Shown here one piece after another: positions 1-7,947 of a stretch of 32,112 nt of DNA. Numbering within the stretch: position 1 is the first letter of the stretch; each line of letters starts with the position of its first letter. The stretch lies in contig JAUMVD010000018.1 in assembly GCA_030530285.1 (NCBI GenBank), forward strand, positions 1 through 32,112. Direction: 5' to 3'. The position numbers were made by a program, and so were the translations under genes. Under the pieces are notes generated by a model. That model was not told the origin of the DNA and ran no database searches. It was given only the letters and a program-made list of their open reading frames with translations. The DNA is from Bacillota bacterium (GTDB lineage Bacteria; Bacillota; Clostridia; Peptostreptococcales; Anaerovoracaceae).

Positions 1-55
1 ATAGGACCATTGAGCAGGAAGCCCCCCACTTCTACAAGTGGTGGGAGCATGTCAC
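1..55 (+). mobile_element. Right end of an IS200/IS605-type element (omega-RNA 3' end), partial
   Basis: The segment holds a strong hairpin: a C-rich arm at 23-31 (CCCCCACTT is part of it) pairs with AAGTGG at 36-41 and GGG at 43-45, leaving T42 bulged, around a 4-nt loop. It is preceded by TTGAGCAGGAAGCC and followed by GAGCATGTCAC. This order (GGAAGCCCCC, hairpin, GGTGGGAG, then a TCAC-type end) matches what I know of right ends of IS605/IS1341 elements, where the same DNA encodes the 3' scaffold of the TnpB guide RNA. The transposase/tnpB side lies outside the window. The end is placed at GTCAC (51-55) by analogy; it could be a few bases off. An alternative is that the hairpin is simply part of the open frame that continues into the DUF4143 remnant. 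Confidence 0.6.
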
Positions 56-365
56 AGTTTCAGAAATATTGAAAACTTACAGTAACGAGGGGAAGGACTA
101 CCGATTCAGTATTTTCTATTACAGAGGTAAAGATAAAAAAGCATCCGGAGAAAACGAAATCGATTTGATCATTCAGGAAAATGGTGTTTTGTATCCGATC
201 GAAATCAAAATGACTGGAAATCCAAAAGCAAGTATGGCATCCGCTAATCAGATACTGGATAAGATACCAGATAAGAAACGCGGAATGGGAGTTATTCTCT
301 GCATGATCGATAAGAAAACATATCTAAGAGACAATCTGGTTGCTCTGCCAATAGAGTATATTTAG
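56..365 (+). pseudogene. 3' remnant of a DUF4143-type ATPase gene
   Basis: The frame ending at the TAG at 363-365 encodes VSEILKTY, then FYYRGKDKK, then ENEIDLIIQENG and YPIEIKMT. These are the hallmarks of the C-terminal DUF4143 (nuclease-like fold) domain of the AAA-family ATP-binding proteins common in Clostridia; the full protein is usually about 400 residues. Only about 100 residues are present. The frame is formally open back to base 3, but the part before base 56 coincides with an insertion-sequence end and does not resemble the family except for an aligned W-W-E. A TTG at 69 has no ribosome binding site, so it is not a convincing start. I read this as the distal part of a gene split by the element. 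If the element call is wrong, it is just a gene cut by the window edge. Confidence 0.6.
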
Positions 366-466
366 AAAAGTTTGGACATGTTCCCGAGGAAAGGCGATTT
401 TGACATTCATAATGTCCACTCTTGCCATTGCGAGTGCGTATGCCTGATGTCAAAAGTGAAGTAAAT

Positions 467-520
467 AAGAGGCTCTGAAGATTGGCCTGAGAATGGTCAT
501 ATTCTAGGAACCTCTTTTTT
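467..520 (+). terminator. Possible intrinsic terminator after the DUF4143 remnant
   Basis: AAGAGG (467-472) pairs with CCTCTT (511-516), closing a loop that contains a second hairpin (AGAAT/ATTCT, 490-505). The outer arm runs into six T residues (515-520). The long loop makes it an unusual terminator. Just upstream lies another inverted repeat, TTTTGACAT (398-406) with ATGTCAAAA (447-455). Confidence 0.35.
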
Positions 521-550
521 ATTGTTCTAACAGTAGTCCTGTGCACTGGA

Positions 551-632
551 ACAGGGACAGGGTTGAGACTAGAACCCCAGGGGGAAGGTACATCTCCAGG
601 GGGTACCAGGCCGGGTACGGTGCCGGTCCTGC
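551..632. repeat. GC-rich repeat-like patch in the 366-779 intergenic region
   Basis: The 414-base gap between the DUF4143 remnant and the nitrilase promoter has no credible gene. This patch is much more GC-rich than its surroundings and is built of short recurring words: ACAGGG twice in tandem (551-562), CCAGGGGG at 577-584 and 596-603, and GGTAC at 587-591, 602-606 and 614-618. The composition suggests an intergenic repeat or a decayed element, not a protein gene. A minus-strand open frame across it (292-642) has no ribosome binding site and low-complexity product, so I do not call it. Confidence 0.35.
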
Positions 633-722
633 GCGTGTGCAAAAGGCGAAATCAAAATCACACTGCCATTTTGATTGGAGATAAATCCTCGAAGCATATC
701 AGACAGCTATAGGCTTTTTTCT

Positions 723-751
723 TTTCCGGGAACGCAGGACGGGTGTATAAT
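723..751 (+). promoter_or_regulatory. Putative sigma-A promoter for the nitrilase gene run
   Basis: A perfect TATAAT sits at 746-751. The matching -35 position (723-728, TTCCGG, 17-bp spacer) is poor. Transcription would start near 758, which leaves a leader of about 80 bases before the ATG at 840 and makes the upstream ATG at 780 unlikely. Confidence 0.45.
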
Positions 752-839
752 GGGTTCGAGAAATCGATATTGATTCCAGATGATTTGGAACCGTCAGAAC
801 GGTAAGTGTCAATTTGATAAAGGAGAGTATAGGCTCACC

Positions 840-1763
840 ATGAGAGATTTAGAAAAACGTACATGCCGCATAGCACTGGTTCAGGCTGAACCGGTCCTGT
901 TCGATAAGCAGGAAAGTCTGAAAAAGGCTCTGGGGTATATCGAAGAAGCGGCGAAAAGCAAAGCGGAACTTATCGTGTTCCCAGAACTGTTTATTCCCGG
1001 GTATCCTGTTGGTTTGAACTTCGGATTCAGTGTCGGCAAAAGGACGGAGCCCGGCAGAGAAGACTGGAAGAGATATTATGATGCTTCCGTTGTAGCAGCT
1101 GGAGATGAGTTCGCCCAGCTTGCGAACGCCGCCAAAAAGTCCGGCGCATATATCAGCATTGGCTTTTCTGAGAGAGATGCCGTCGGAGGTACCTTGTACA
1201 ATAGCAATGCCATCTTCGAGCCGGACGGAACTTTTAAAGTGCATCGCAAATTAAAACCTACAGGATCAGAACGGCTTGTGTGGGGAGATGCTGATCAATA
1301 CTATTTCCCGATCACGGAAACCCCATGGGGACCTATAGGCAGTCTCATATGCTGGGAAAGCTATATGCCGCTTGCGAGAGTCGCTCTTTATCAGAAGGGG
1401 ATCACGATTTACATCTCGCCAAACACAAACGATAACCCTGAATGGCAGGCAAGCATTCAGCACATCGCGATAGAAGGAAAATGTTATTTTATTAATGCCG
1501 ATATGATCATCAGAAAAGAGTCTTATCCCGATGATCTGAATGAAGAAACCGCGGTAGCCGCTTTGCCGGATATGGTGTGTCGTGGCGGCAGCTGCATCAT
1601 AGACCCGTACGGGCATTATGTTACGGAGCCGGTATGGGATGAAGAGACGATCATATATGCTGAGCTGGATATGAATCTTCCGGCCGCATGCAAAATGGAA
1701 CATGATGCAGTAGGGCATTACGCAAGACCGGACGTATTGCAGCTGACCATAACAGATCGATAA
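840..1763 (+). CDS. Nitrilase-superfamily carbon-nitrogen hydrolase
   Basis: A 307-residue member of the nitrilase/cyanide hydratase branch of the CN-hydrolase superfamily, predicted to hydrolyse an organic nitrile to acid plus ammonia in the cytoplasm. The Glu-Lys-Cys triad is visible: Glu49 in FPELFIPGYP, Lys137 in HRKLKPT and Cys171 in LICWESYMPLAR. The CWE form around the cysteine is typical of true nitrilases, as distinct from amidases. I chose the ATG at 840 because AAAGGAGA lies at 819-826 (the gap is slightly long, about 14 bases) and the family N-terminus (CRIALVQAEPV) starts soon after. The in-frame ATG at 780 has no ribosome binding site. It opens a long plus-strand gene run; the HD gene follows after 77 bases. 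The natural substrate cannot be told from sequence. Confidence 0.88.
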   Translation: MRDLEKRTCRIALVQAEPVLFDKQESLKKALGYIEEAAKSKAELIVFPELFIPGYPVGLNFGFSVGKRTEPGREDWKRYYDASVVAAGDEFAQLANAAKKSGAYISIGFSERDAVGGTLYNSNAIFEPDGTFKVHRKLKPTGSERLVWGDADQYYFPITETPWGPIGSLICWESYMPLARVALYQKGITIYISPNTNDNPEWQASIQHIAIEGKCYFINADMIIRKESYPDDLNEETAVAALPDMVCRGGSCIIDPYGHYVTEPVWDEETIIYAELDMNLPAACKMEHDAVGHYARPDVLQLTITDR

Positions 1764-1840
1764 GTTCCGTTTTGCCTCTATGGACAGAATGCCGACGTGA
1801 AGAAAGTAGAATAGCTATAGTTCAGATAAGGAGAGACGAC

Positions 1841-2497
1841 ATGCGATACGAGGACATCGTTCGAAATGAAGAAATACTCGAGTATTACGAGAGGGGCAAC
1901 GCGATACTGGATGCTCTTGGGTATACGGATCATTCCACGATCCATACGAAGCTGGTGGCCGAAAACGCCGCGAAAATACTGGAGGAGTTCGGACACAGCA
2001 GCAAGGAGATAGAGCTTGTCAAAATCGCAGGTTTTATGCATGATATCGGCAACGCGGTCAACAGGCATCACCACGCGGAATACGGCGCGCTTCTGGCCAA
2101 TGAGATATTAAAAGAGACCGATATGAAGCTAAAAGACCGCGTGAGAATCGTGTCGGCCATTGCCAACCACGATGAATCAGACGGAGTCGCCGCGGATCCC
2201 ATTTCTGCCGCTTTGATCATCGCGGACAAGACAGATGTGAGAAGGAGCAGGGTGCGCGAGAAGGATCCGATACTCTTTGATGTGCACGACCGCGTCAACC
2301 ATGCCGTGACGGGCACGAGGCTCAGGTGCGGCGCAGAAGAAAAACGCATCACCCTCTATCTGACCGTAGACGAAAGCATCTGCACCATGTATGAGTATTT
2401 CGATATCTTTCTGGACAGGATGACCATGTGCTCCCACGCCGCCAGAATACTTGGCGCGAACTTCTCCTTAAAAGTAAACGGACAGAAAGTATTATGA
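1841..2497 (+). CDS. HD-domain metal-dependent phosphohydrolase
   Basis: A 218-residue single HD-domain protein. His35 (STIHTKLVAENA), the His67-Asp68 pair in GFMHDIGNAVNRHHH, the downstream HHH cluster, NHDESD and a later IADKTD give the usual H...HD...D metal-ligand pattern, so it is probably a metal-dependent phosphohydrolase acting on a nucleotide or similar phosphoester. The substrate is unknown. The start is fixed by AAGGAGAG ten bases before ATG 1841; the open frame runs back to 1772 without another ribosome site. Its stop overlaps the start of the next gene (ATGA at 2494-2497), so the two are probably translationally coupled. Confidence 0.85.
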   Translation: MRYEDIVRNEEILEYYERGNAILDALGYTDHSTIHTKLVAENAAKILEEFGHSSKEIELVKIAGFMHDIGNAVNRHHHAEYGALLANEILKETDMKLKDRVRIVSAIANHDESDGVAADPISAALIIADKTDVRRSRVREKDPILFDVHDRVNHAVTGTRLRCGAEEKRITLYLTVDESICTMYEYFDIFLDRMTMCSHAARILGANFSLKVNGQKVL

Positions 2498-3186
2498 GCA
2501 GTCAAACGATGGACGTCACAGACAGACTCAAATCCCTTCAGGATACCGGGTATCGGGATTTCCAGAGCAAACTCATCCCTACGGTCAGTAAAGAACGGAT
2601 CATAGGCGTCAGGACTCCGCAGCTGCGGGCACTGGCCAAGAGCCTGTACAGGGATGAGGATATGAGCGGGTTTCTGCAGAGCCTTCCTCACGGGTATTTC
2701 GATGAGGATCAGCTTCACGCCTTCATCATATCGGAGATAAAAGACTTTGACCTTTGCATTGCAGAAGTGGAAAGGTTTTTGCCGTACATCAACAACTGGG
2801 CCACATGTGACCAGCTGTCTCCAAAAACATTCAAAAAGCATAAGGACATGCTGCTTTCCCATATCCGAAGCTGGATCTCTTCGGAGGCGACCTACACCGT
2901 CAGATTCGGGATCGGCATGCTCATGCAGCATTTTCTCGACGATGCCTTCAGCGGGGAATATCCTGAGATGGTCGCGGGAATCAAGTCGGACGAATACTAT
3001 ATCAACATGATGATCGCCTGGTACTTCGCCACCGCGCTGGCAAAACAGTATGACGCGGTGATCCCATTTCTAGAGGAGCAAAGGCTCGATAAGTGGACCC
3101 ACAACAAGGCCATACAAAAGGCCAGAGAAAGCTACAGGATCACTCCGCAGCAAAAGGAATACCTCAAAGGGCTGAAGATAAAATAG
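2494..3186 (+). CDS. AlkD-like DNA alkylation repair enzyme
   Basis: A 230-residue protein of the AlkC/AlkD HEAT-repeat DNA glycosylase family, which removes cationic alkylated bases such as 3-methyl- and 7-methylpurines. The characteristic residues are present: Tyr20 (TGYRDFQSKLIPT), Trp102 and Asp106 in NNWATCDQL (the Trp/Asp pair with four-residue spacing that corresponds to Trp109/Asp113 of Bacillus AlkD), Arg137 in YTVRFGIGML and Trp176 in MMIAWYFATAL. The length fits the family (about 230). The start at ATG 2494 overlaps the HD gene stop; an upstream in-frame ATG at 2428 lies deep inside the HD gene and is rejected. The coupling is to the HD hydrolase, not to an obvious repair partner. 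Confidence 0.9.
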   Translation: MSSQTMDVTDRLKSLQDTGYRDFQSKLIPTVSKERIIGVRTPQLRALAKSLYRDEDMSGFLQSLPHGYFDEDQLHAFIISEIKDFDLCIAEVERFLPYINNWATCDQLSPKTFKKHKDMLLSHIRSWISSEATYTVRFGIGMLMQHFLDDAFSGEYPEMVAGIKSDEYYINMMIAWYFATALAKQYDAVIPFLEEQRLDKWTHNKAIQKARESYRITPQQKEYLKGLKIK

Positions 3187-3224
3187 ATGATATTCGCCAA
3201 TTTTACTCATAAGGAACAACGCAT

Positions 3225-4682
3225 ATGAAAACCGCAGACGTGATCATTATAGGGGCAGGAGGCGTGGGATGCGCCATCGCCAGAGAACTGTCCAGATATA
3301 GACTTGACATCACCGTACTGGAAAAAGGCTGCGACGTAGCCGGCGGCACCAGCGGCAGGAATTCCGCCGTGGTCCACGCAGGCTTCAACAACAGACCGGG
3401 CAGCCTCATGGCCGGACTTTGCGTCGAAGGAAACAAAGGCTTCGAAGCGCTTTGCGCGCAGCTTGACGTGCCCTACAAAAAGACGGGCAAGCTCATCGCG
3501 GCCTTTGATGATGAAGATATCGCCTCCCTGCATCACCTGATCATACAGGGAGAAACCAACGGCTGCAGCGGTCTGCGGATCGTAAGGGGAGAGGAACTGA
3601 GAAGCCTTGTTCCGGGAACGGATGCCATAGCGGGCATGTACTCCCCGGAAACGGCCATATTTGATCCCTTCACGTACTGTATCGCCCTGGCCGAGAACGC
3701 TCTGTCCAACGGAGTCCGCTTCAGACTGCAGCGCGAAGTGATCAAGATCGATGCGGAGCAAGACGGGATGTTTTGCGTGCGCACCGCAGCAGGCGAGACA
3801 TTCAGAAGCAGATATCTCATCAACTGCGCGGGCCTTTATGCCGGCAGCATATCGGAGATGGCAGGCGGTGAGAGCTATAGAATATACCCTTGCAGGGGCG
3901 AGTACTTCATTTTGGATAAAATCGCGCCGGAGATTTTGCCGATGCCCGTATATCCGGCGCCTAAGAAAGGCATCGGGGGTCTGGGAGTCCACCTGACGCC
4001 CACTATGGCGGGAAATATCATCATCGGCCCCAGCGCAGAATACATCGACGACCGGGAAGACTATTCCTGCAGCCGGGAAGTGATGGATAAGCTCCTGGGG
4101 GAGGCGGAGACGTTGCTTCCTGCCATAGACAGAAAGTACATCATCGGAAACTATGCCGGCATCAGACCGAAACTGGCGCCGCCGGGAGAGGGCGGCTACC
4201 GTGACTTCGTGATCAAAGAAGACGAGCGCCAGCCTCATCTCATCAATCTTATCGGCATCGAGTCGCCGGGTCTGACGGCGTCCTATCCCATCGCCCGCAG
4301 GGTGCGGGATATCCTGTCACAAAGCCTGGAGCTTGCCGAAAAACAGGACTTCATTCCGGATCGGAAGGGCCCGGTGCGGTTCCGCGATCTCAGTGAAGCG
4401 GAGCAAAAGGCGCTGATCCAAAAGGATCCCGAATATGGCAGGATCATATGCAGATGCCAGAAAGTCACCAAACGGGAAATCAGAAACGCCATCGAAAATC
4501 CACTGGGTGCCAGATCCATATCAGCCATCAAATACCGCGCCTGGGCAACCACAGGGCGTTGCAACGGAGGCTACTGCCTGAGCCGGATCGTGGACATGCT
4601 GGTGGACGAATACGGGATGAATCCGGCGGAGATCACCTACAGGGATCCGGGAAGCGAAATGTTTACAGGAAACGTGAAATGA
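3225..4682 (+). CDS. GlpA-like FAD-dependent dehydrogenase with C-terminal BFD [2Fe-2S] domain
   Basis: A 485-residue flavoprotein. Residues 5-35 carry the dinucleotide fold (ADVIIIGAGGVGCAIARELS...), followed by the DAO-type oxidoreductase domain (GGTSGRNSAVVHAGF, then AGIRPKLAPPGEG near 315-335). The C-terminus has a BFD-like [2Fe-2S] site with Cys409-x-Cys411 and Cys446-x4-Cys451 (ICRCQKVTKREI, GRCNGGYC). This layout matches anaerobic glycerol-3-phosphate dehydrogenase-like proteins of Clostridia (GlpA type), which pass electrons to a partner flavoprotein. The next gene, overlapping by ATGA, is that partner. A weak Shine-Dalgarno (AAGGAA) precedes ATG 3225. No glycerol kinase or transporter is nearby, so glycerol-3-phosphate as substrate is an inference; another 2-hydroxy acid is possible. 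Confidence 0.82.
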   Translation: MKTADVIIIGAGGVGCAIARELSRYRLDITVLEKGCDVAGGTSGRNSAVVHAGFNNRPGSLMAGLCVEGNKGFEALCAQLDVPYKKTGKLIAAFDDEDIASLHHLIIQGETNGCSGLRIVRGEELRSLVPGTDAIAGMYSPETAIFDPFTYCIALAENALSNGVRFRLQREVIKIDAEQDGMFCVRTAAGETFRSRYLINCAGLYAGSISEMAGGESYRIYPCRGEYFILDKIAPEILPMPVYPAPKKGIGGLGVHLTPTMAGNIIIGPSAEYIDDREDYSCSREVMDKLLGEAETLLPAIDRKYIIGNYAGIRPKLAPPGEGGYRDFVIKEDERQPHLINLIGIESPGLTASYPIARRVRDILSQSLELAEKQDFIPDRKGPVRFRDLSEAEQKALIQKDPEYGRIICRCQKVTKREIRNAIENPLGARSISAIKYRAWATTGRCNGGYCLSRIVDMLVDEYGMNPAEITYRDPGSEMFTGNVK

Positions 4683-6070
4683 AGAAATGTGATGTCCTCA
4701 TTATCGGCGCAGGGCCCGGAGGTCTTGCCGCCGCGGAGGGAGCAAAAAAATATGGAGCGGGGCGTGTTATCGTTTTGGAACGGGACAGCCGCCCGGGCGG
4801 GATACTGAATCAGTGCATCCATGACGGATTCGGGCTGGTCAGATACAATAGCCAGCTCACGGGGCCGGAGTACGCCATCCGGGCGGTCCGGGAGGCCTTG
4901 ACAGAAGGCGCAGAAATCCTCACCAGCCGCCATGTGATCAGCATCGCGAAAGCAAAGGCAGAAGATGCAGCTGATCCCGGGTTCATGGCAACATGTATCA
5001 GCGAAGAGGGGCTGGAAGAAATCTACGCCAAGGCCATCGTCATGGCTACGGGATGCCGCGAGAGGACGAGAGGCGCCATATCGATTCCGGGATCAAGACC
5101 TGCAGGCGTGTTTACTGCGGGAGTCGTGCAGAACTTCGTGAACCTCAGGAATATCATGCCCGGCAATAAAGTCGTCATCCTCGGATCCGGAGATGTGGGC
5201 ATGATCATGGCCAGAAGACTCAGCCTGGAAGGGGCACAGGTCAAGGCTGTCATCGAAATCATGCCGCAGCCGGCAGGGCTTGCCAGAAACGTGAGCCAGT
5301 GCATCTATGATTACGGCATACCGCTTTACTGCGGACACACCGTGTCGAAGATCAACGGCAGCAAGAGGCTGACCTCCGTTGAAGTATCAGAGCTTGACGG
5401 GAAGATGAGACCTGTCCCCGGAACAGAGCAGGTGATAGAATGCGACACTCTGGTGATATCGGCGGGGCTGATCCCCGAAAACGAAGTGGCGAAAACCATC
5501 GACATCGCGCTTGATGAGAAGACAAACGGCGTGATCACGGATTCCTTCCTGCAGACCAGCGTGCCGGGGATCTTTTCTTGCGGCAACTCCAGAAAGATAC
5601 TGGATCTTGCGGATTTCGTGTCGGAGCAGGGTGAAGCGGCCGGATCCAATGCAGCTGCCTTTGCGCTGGGAAGGGAGCTGAGTGTGTGGCAGGAAACACC
5701 GGGATCATCCATGGAAAAGGGCTATCCGCAGGAAGGCGTAGTGACGTGCATCTTTTGCCCGAAGGGCTGCAGCGGACCATATCAATGCAGCAGAGGCGAG
5801 GAATTCGCCAGGAGAGAAAAGACGGATCCCGTGAGATTTCTGACCACTACCGTCAGGGTGTCCGGCTATGAGGCGAAGCTTCTGGCGGTGAGATCACAGC
5901 GGCCGGTCCTGAAGCGGGATATGAAGATGATCATAGGCGCTCTGGCGGAGGTATCGGTTGATGCACCGGTAAACTGCGGTGATGAAATCGCCCGGCTCAC
6001 AGCAAGCGACGGAGAGGAGATCAGAATCATCGCATCAGGCAGCACAGAGGGATTGCCTTTGAAGGTGTGA
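4679..6070 (+). CDS. GlpB-like NAD(P)/FAD oxidoreductase fused to a DUF1667 domain
   Basis: 463 residues. Residues 1-345 form a pyridine nucleotide-disulfide-type flavoprotein: FAD motif VLIIGAGPGGLAAAEGAKKY, VMATGCRER at about 122, a second nucleotide site VVILGSGDVGMIMARRL at about 165-181, and SVPGIFSCGNSRK. From about residue 352 comes a DUF1667 domain with TCIFCPKGC (Cys357, Cys360, Cys364), then QCSRGEEFARREKTDPVRF, the cysteine pattern of that family. In many Clostridia DUF1667 is a separate third gene after the GlpA- and GlpB-like genes; here it is the same frame with no stop. The start ATG 4679 overlaps the previous stop and begins MKKCDVLIIG; the longer open frame back to 4448 is a shadow of the upstream gene. 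It probably accepts electrons from the GlpA-like protein. Confidence 0.85.
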   Translation: MKKCDVLIIGAGPGGLAAAEGAKKYGAGRVIVLERDSRPGGILNQCIHDGFGLVRYNSQLTGPEYAIRAVREALTEGAEILTSRHVISIAKAKAEDAADPGFMATCISEEGLEEIYAKAIVMATGCRERTRGAISIPGSRPAGVFTAGVVQNFVNLRNIMPGNKVVILGSGDVGMIMARRLSLEGAQVKAVIEIMPQPAGLARNVSQCIYDYGIPLYCGHTVSKINGSKRLTSVEVSELDGKMRPVPGTEQVIECDTLVISAGLIPENEVAKTIDIALDEKTNGVITDSFLQTSVPGIFSCGNSRKILDLADFVSEQGEAAGSNAAAFALGRELSVWQETPGSSMEKGYPQEGVVTCIFCPKGCSGPYQCSRGEEFARREKTDPVRFLTTTVRVSGYEAKLLAVRSQRPVLKRDMKMIIGALAEVSVDAPVNCGDEIARLTASDGEEIRIIASGSTEGLPLKV

Positions 6071-6082
6071 ATTTGGTATAAT
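6053..6082 (+). promoter_or_regulatory. Promoter for the thioesterase-methionine genes
   Basis: TTGCCT (6053-6058), an 18-bp spacer, and an extended -10 TGGTATAAT (6074-6082). It straddles the stop codon of the upstream oxidoreductase (6068-6070). A start near 6089 excludes the ATG at 6088 as the thioesterase start. Confidence 0.65.
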
Positions 6083-6123
6083 CTCTTATGTGTAATCAGT
6101 TGGAGCCATTGATGGAGGATGAT

Positions 6124-6600
6124 ATGGCGAATAAAAATAAACAAATCGATTTTGAAGAAAACGTAAAGAAAATTATCAGCGAGATCAAGGGATACGGATT
6201 CGGCATGCTCAACGACATGATCGATCCGCAGTTTGTAGATTGTGATCCGGAGAGGATGTCCTGCCGTGTCAGATATAAGAAATTCAAGTGGGAAGACAAC
6301 GGCAGAGGCGAAGTCCACGGCGGAGTGATTTCGGCCATGATGGACACCACCATGGGAATCAATGCCATCGCGCTGACCACAGACAGCGTATCCACCGCGG
6401 ATATGACCATCAGTTTTTTGCGGTCGTTTGTCGGCAAGTCATTTATCGTGGAATCAGAAGCCGTCCAGGTGGGAAGCCGAGTCATCCGACTCATGGCAAA
6501 GGCTTATGATGAGGATACGGGCAAATGCCTGGCCATGTCCACAGGCAGTTTCATGCATGTAGATTACGAGCATACGCAGGGAAAGCAGCTCGGAGTATAG
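6124..6600 (+). CDS. PaaI-type hotdog-fold thioesterase
   Basis: 158 residues of a single hotdog domain. The signature is GEVHGGVISAMMDTTMGINA, in which the HGG loop and the following Asp (MMD) form the acyl-thioesterase active site of the PaaI/YbgC-like group. It probably hydrolyses an acyl-CoA; the acyl chain is not predictable. ATG 6124 is chosen because GGAGG lies six bases upstream and because the promoter -10 abuts the alternative ATG at 6088. The next gene starts 17 bases after the stop, so it shares a transcript with the methionine genes, with no clear functional link. Confidence 0.85.
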   Translation: MANKNKQIDFEENVKKIISEIKGYGFGMLNDMIDPQFVDCDPERMSCRVRYKKFKWEDNGRGEVHGGVISAMMDTTMGINAIALTTDSVSTADMTISFLRSFVGKSFIVESEAVQVGSRVIRLMAKAYDEDTGKCLAMSTGSFMHVDYEHTQGKQLGV

Positions 6601-6617
6601 ATTTAGGAGGAAATGGA

Positions 6618-7910
6618 ATGAAGAACAAGGGATTCGAAACAAGATGCGTTCACGGTGCGTACAAGGCAGAGAGCGGACAGCCGCAGAACCTGCCGATCGT
6701 ACAGAGCACCACTTATAGATATTACAATGCCCAGGACGTGGCGGCGCTTTTTGATCTGGACAGCGCGACACCGTTTTATGCCAGACTGGGGAGCCCTACC
6801 GTTGACGCCTTTGAGCAGAAGATGGCGCTTCTGGAGTGCGGCAGCGCCGGCATGGCCACATCATCCGGCCAGGCGGCAAATCTGATTGCCGTGCTGAACA
6901 TCGCTGAAGCGGGAGACCACATCTTAAGCGGTACGAATATCTATGGCGGAACATACAATCTGTTCGACGTGACCCTCAGGAAACTGGGCATCGATGTAGA
7001 ATTCTTTGATCAGGATATATCCGAAGAAGAAATCATCGCTCTGGCAAGGCCAAACACCAAGGCCATTTTCGGAGAGACTCTGGGGAATCCGGCACTGAGC
7101 GTTCTGGATATCGAGAAATTCGCAAAGGCCGCGCACACCATCGGCGTTCCGCTGATCGTGGATAATACGCTGGCCACTCCGGCGCTTTGCAGACCGATCG
7201 AATTCGGAGCCGATATCGTCACACACTCCACGACGAAATTCGCTGATGGACATGGAACCAGCGTAGGCGGATGCGTCGTAGAGAGCGGCAAGTTCGACTG
7301 GACAGTAAAGGATGCCGACGGCAACCTGAAGTTCCCGAGCATGGCGGCGCCTGACGAGAGCTACCACGGCCTGAACTTTTATGAGAAGTTTGGAGAGATG
7401 GCATTTTGCGTCAGACTGAAGACCGTCCTCATCAGGGATCTGGGATGCACCATGTCGCCGATGAACGCGTACCTGACGCATCAGGGTCTGCAGACACTGG
7501 ACGTCAGAATGGAAAGACACGTCAAGAACGCCAAGGCCGTAGCGGAATTCCTGGCAAATCACCCTAAGGTTGACTGGATCATCTATCCGGGTCTTCCGGG
7601 AGACAAATACTACGATCTGGCGCAGAAATACATGCCTAAGGGCGCCAGCGCAGTCATGAGCTTCGGCGTCAAGGGCGGCAGAGCTGCCGGCGAAAAGCTG
7701 CTGGAGAATCTGGAACTGGCCAGCGTGGTCGTACATGTAGGCGACATACACACCAGCGTTCTGCATCCTGCCAGCACCACTCACAGACAGCTTTCTGAGG
7801 AAGCCCAGAAAGCGGCAGGCATCGATCCGGGTCTCATCAGACTTTCGGTAGGACTTGAAACAGTAGATGATATCATCGCGGATTTCGATCAGGCGCTGGC
7901 AAAGATCTGA
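6618..7910 (+). CDS. metY: O-acetylhomoserine sulfhydrylase (aminocarboxypropyltransferase)
   Basis: 430 residues, the normal length for the PLP-dependent Cys/Met metabolism family, MetY branch. It joins O-acetylhomoserine and sulfide (or a thiol) to give homocysteine. Visible motifs: YARLGSPTVDAFEQKMALLE for substrate and cofactor binding, SSGQAANLIAVL, ETLGNPALSVLDI, VDNTLATPALCRP, and the PLP lysine Lys207 in THSTTKFADGHGT. AGGAGG seven bases before ATG 6618 sets the start. It sits next to a MetA whose active-site residue predicts acetyl transfer, which supports O-acetylhomoserine as substrate. Related gamma-lyases have similar motifs, so some lyase activity cannot be excluded. No SAM riboswitch is visible upstream. 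Confidence 0.9.
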   Translation: MKNKGFETRCVHGAYKAESGQPQNLPIVQSTTYRYYNAQDVAALFDLDSATPFYARLGSPTVDAFEQKMALLECGSAGMATSSGQAANLIAVLNIAEAGDHILSGTNIYGGTYNLFDVTLRKLGIDVEFFDQDISEEEIIALARPNTKAIFGETLGNPALSVLDIEKFAKAAHTIGVPLIVDNTLATPALCRPIEFGADIVTHSTTKFADGHGTSVGGCVVESGKFDWTVKDADGNLKFPSMAAPDESYHGLNFYEKFGEMAFCVRLKTVLIRDLGCTMSPMNAYLTHQGLQTLDVRMERHVKNAKAVAEFLANHPKVDWIIYPGLPGDKYYDLAQKYMPKGASAVMSFGVKGGRAAGEKLLENLELASVVVHVGDIHTSVLHPASTTHRQLSEEAQKAAGIDPGLIRLSVGLETVDDIIADFDQALAKI

Positions 7911-7947
7911 TCGCGGATCAATATAGATAACAACAGGGGGGGAAACA

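Noticed and set aside
292-642. 116-residue minus-strand open frame over the intergenic region
   Set aside because: Low-complexity Pro/Val product, no ribosome site, overlaps a repeat-like GC-rich patch and the DUF4143 remnant.
3207-4238. 343-residue minus-strand open frame
   Set aside because: Antisense shadow of the GlpA-like dehydrogenase, with Cys/His/Arg-rich, low-plausibility composition.
4448-4678. 77-residue N-terminal extension of the GlpB-like protein
   Set aside because: It lies inside the upstream gene in another frame; ATG 4679 overlaps the stop and starts directly at the FAD-binding motif.
6601-6617. SAM or other riboswitch ahead of the methionine genes
   Set aside because: The gaps before metY (17 bases) and metAA (37 bases) are too short, and the leader at 6089-6123 shows no such fold.
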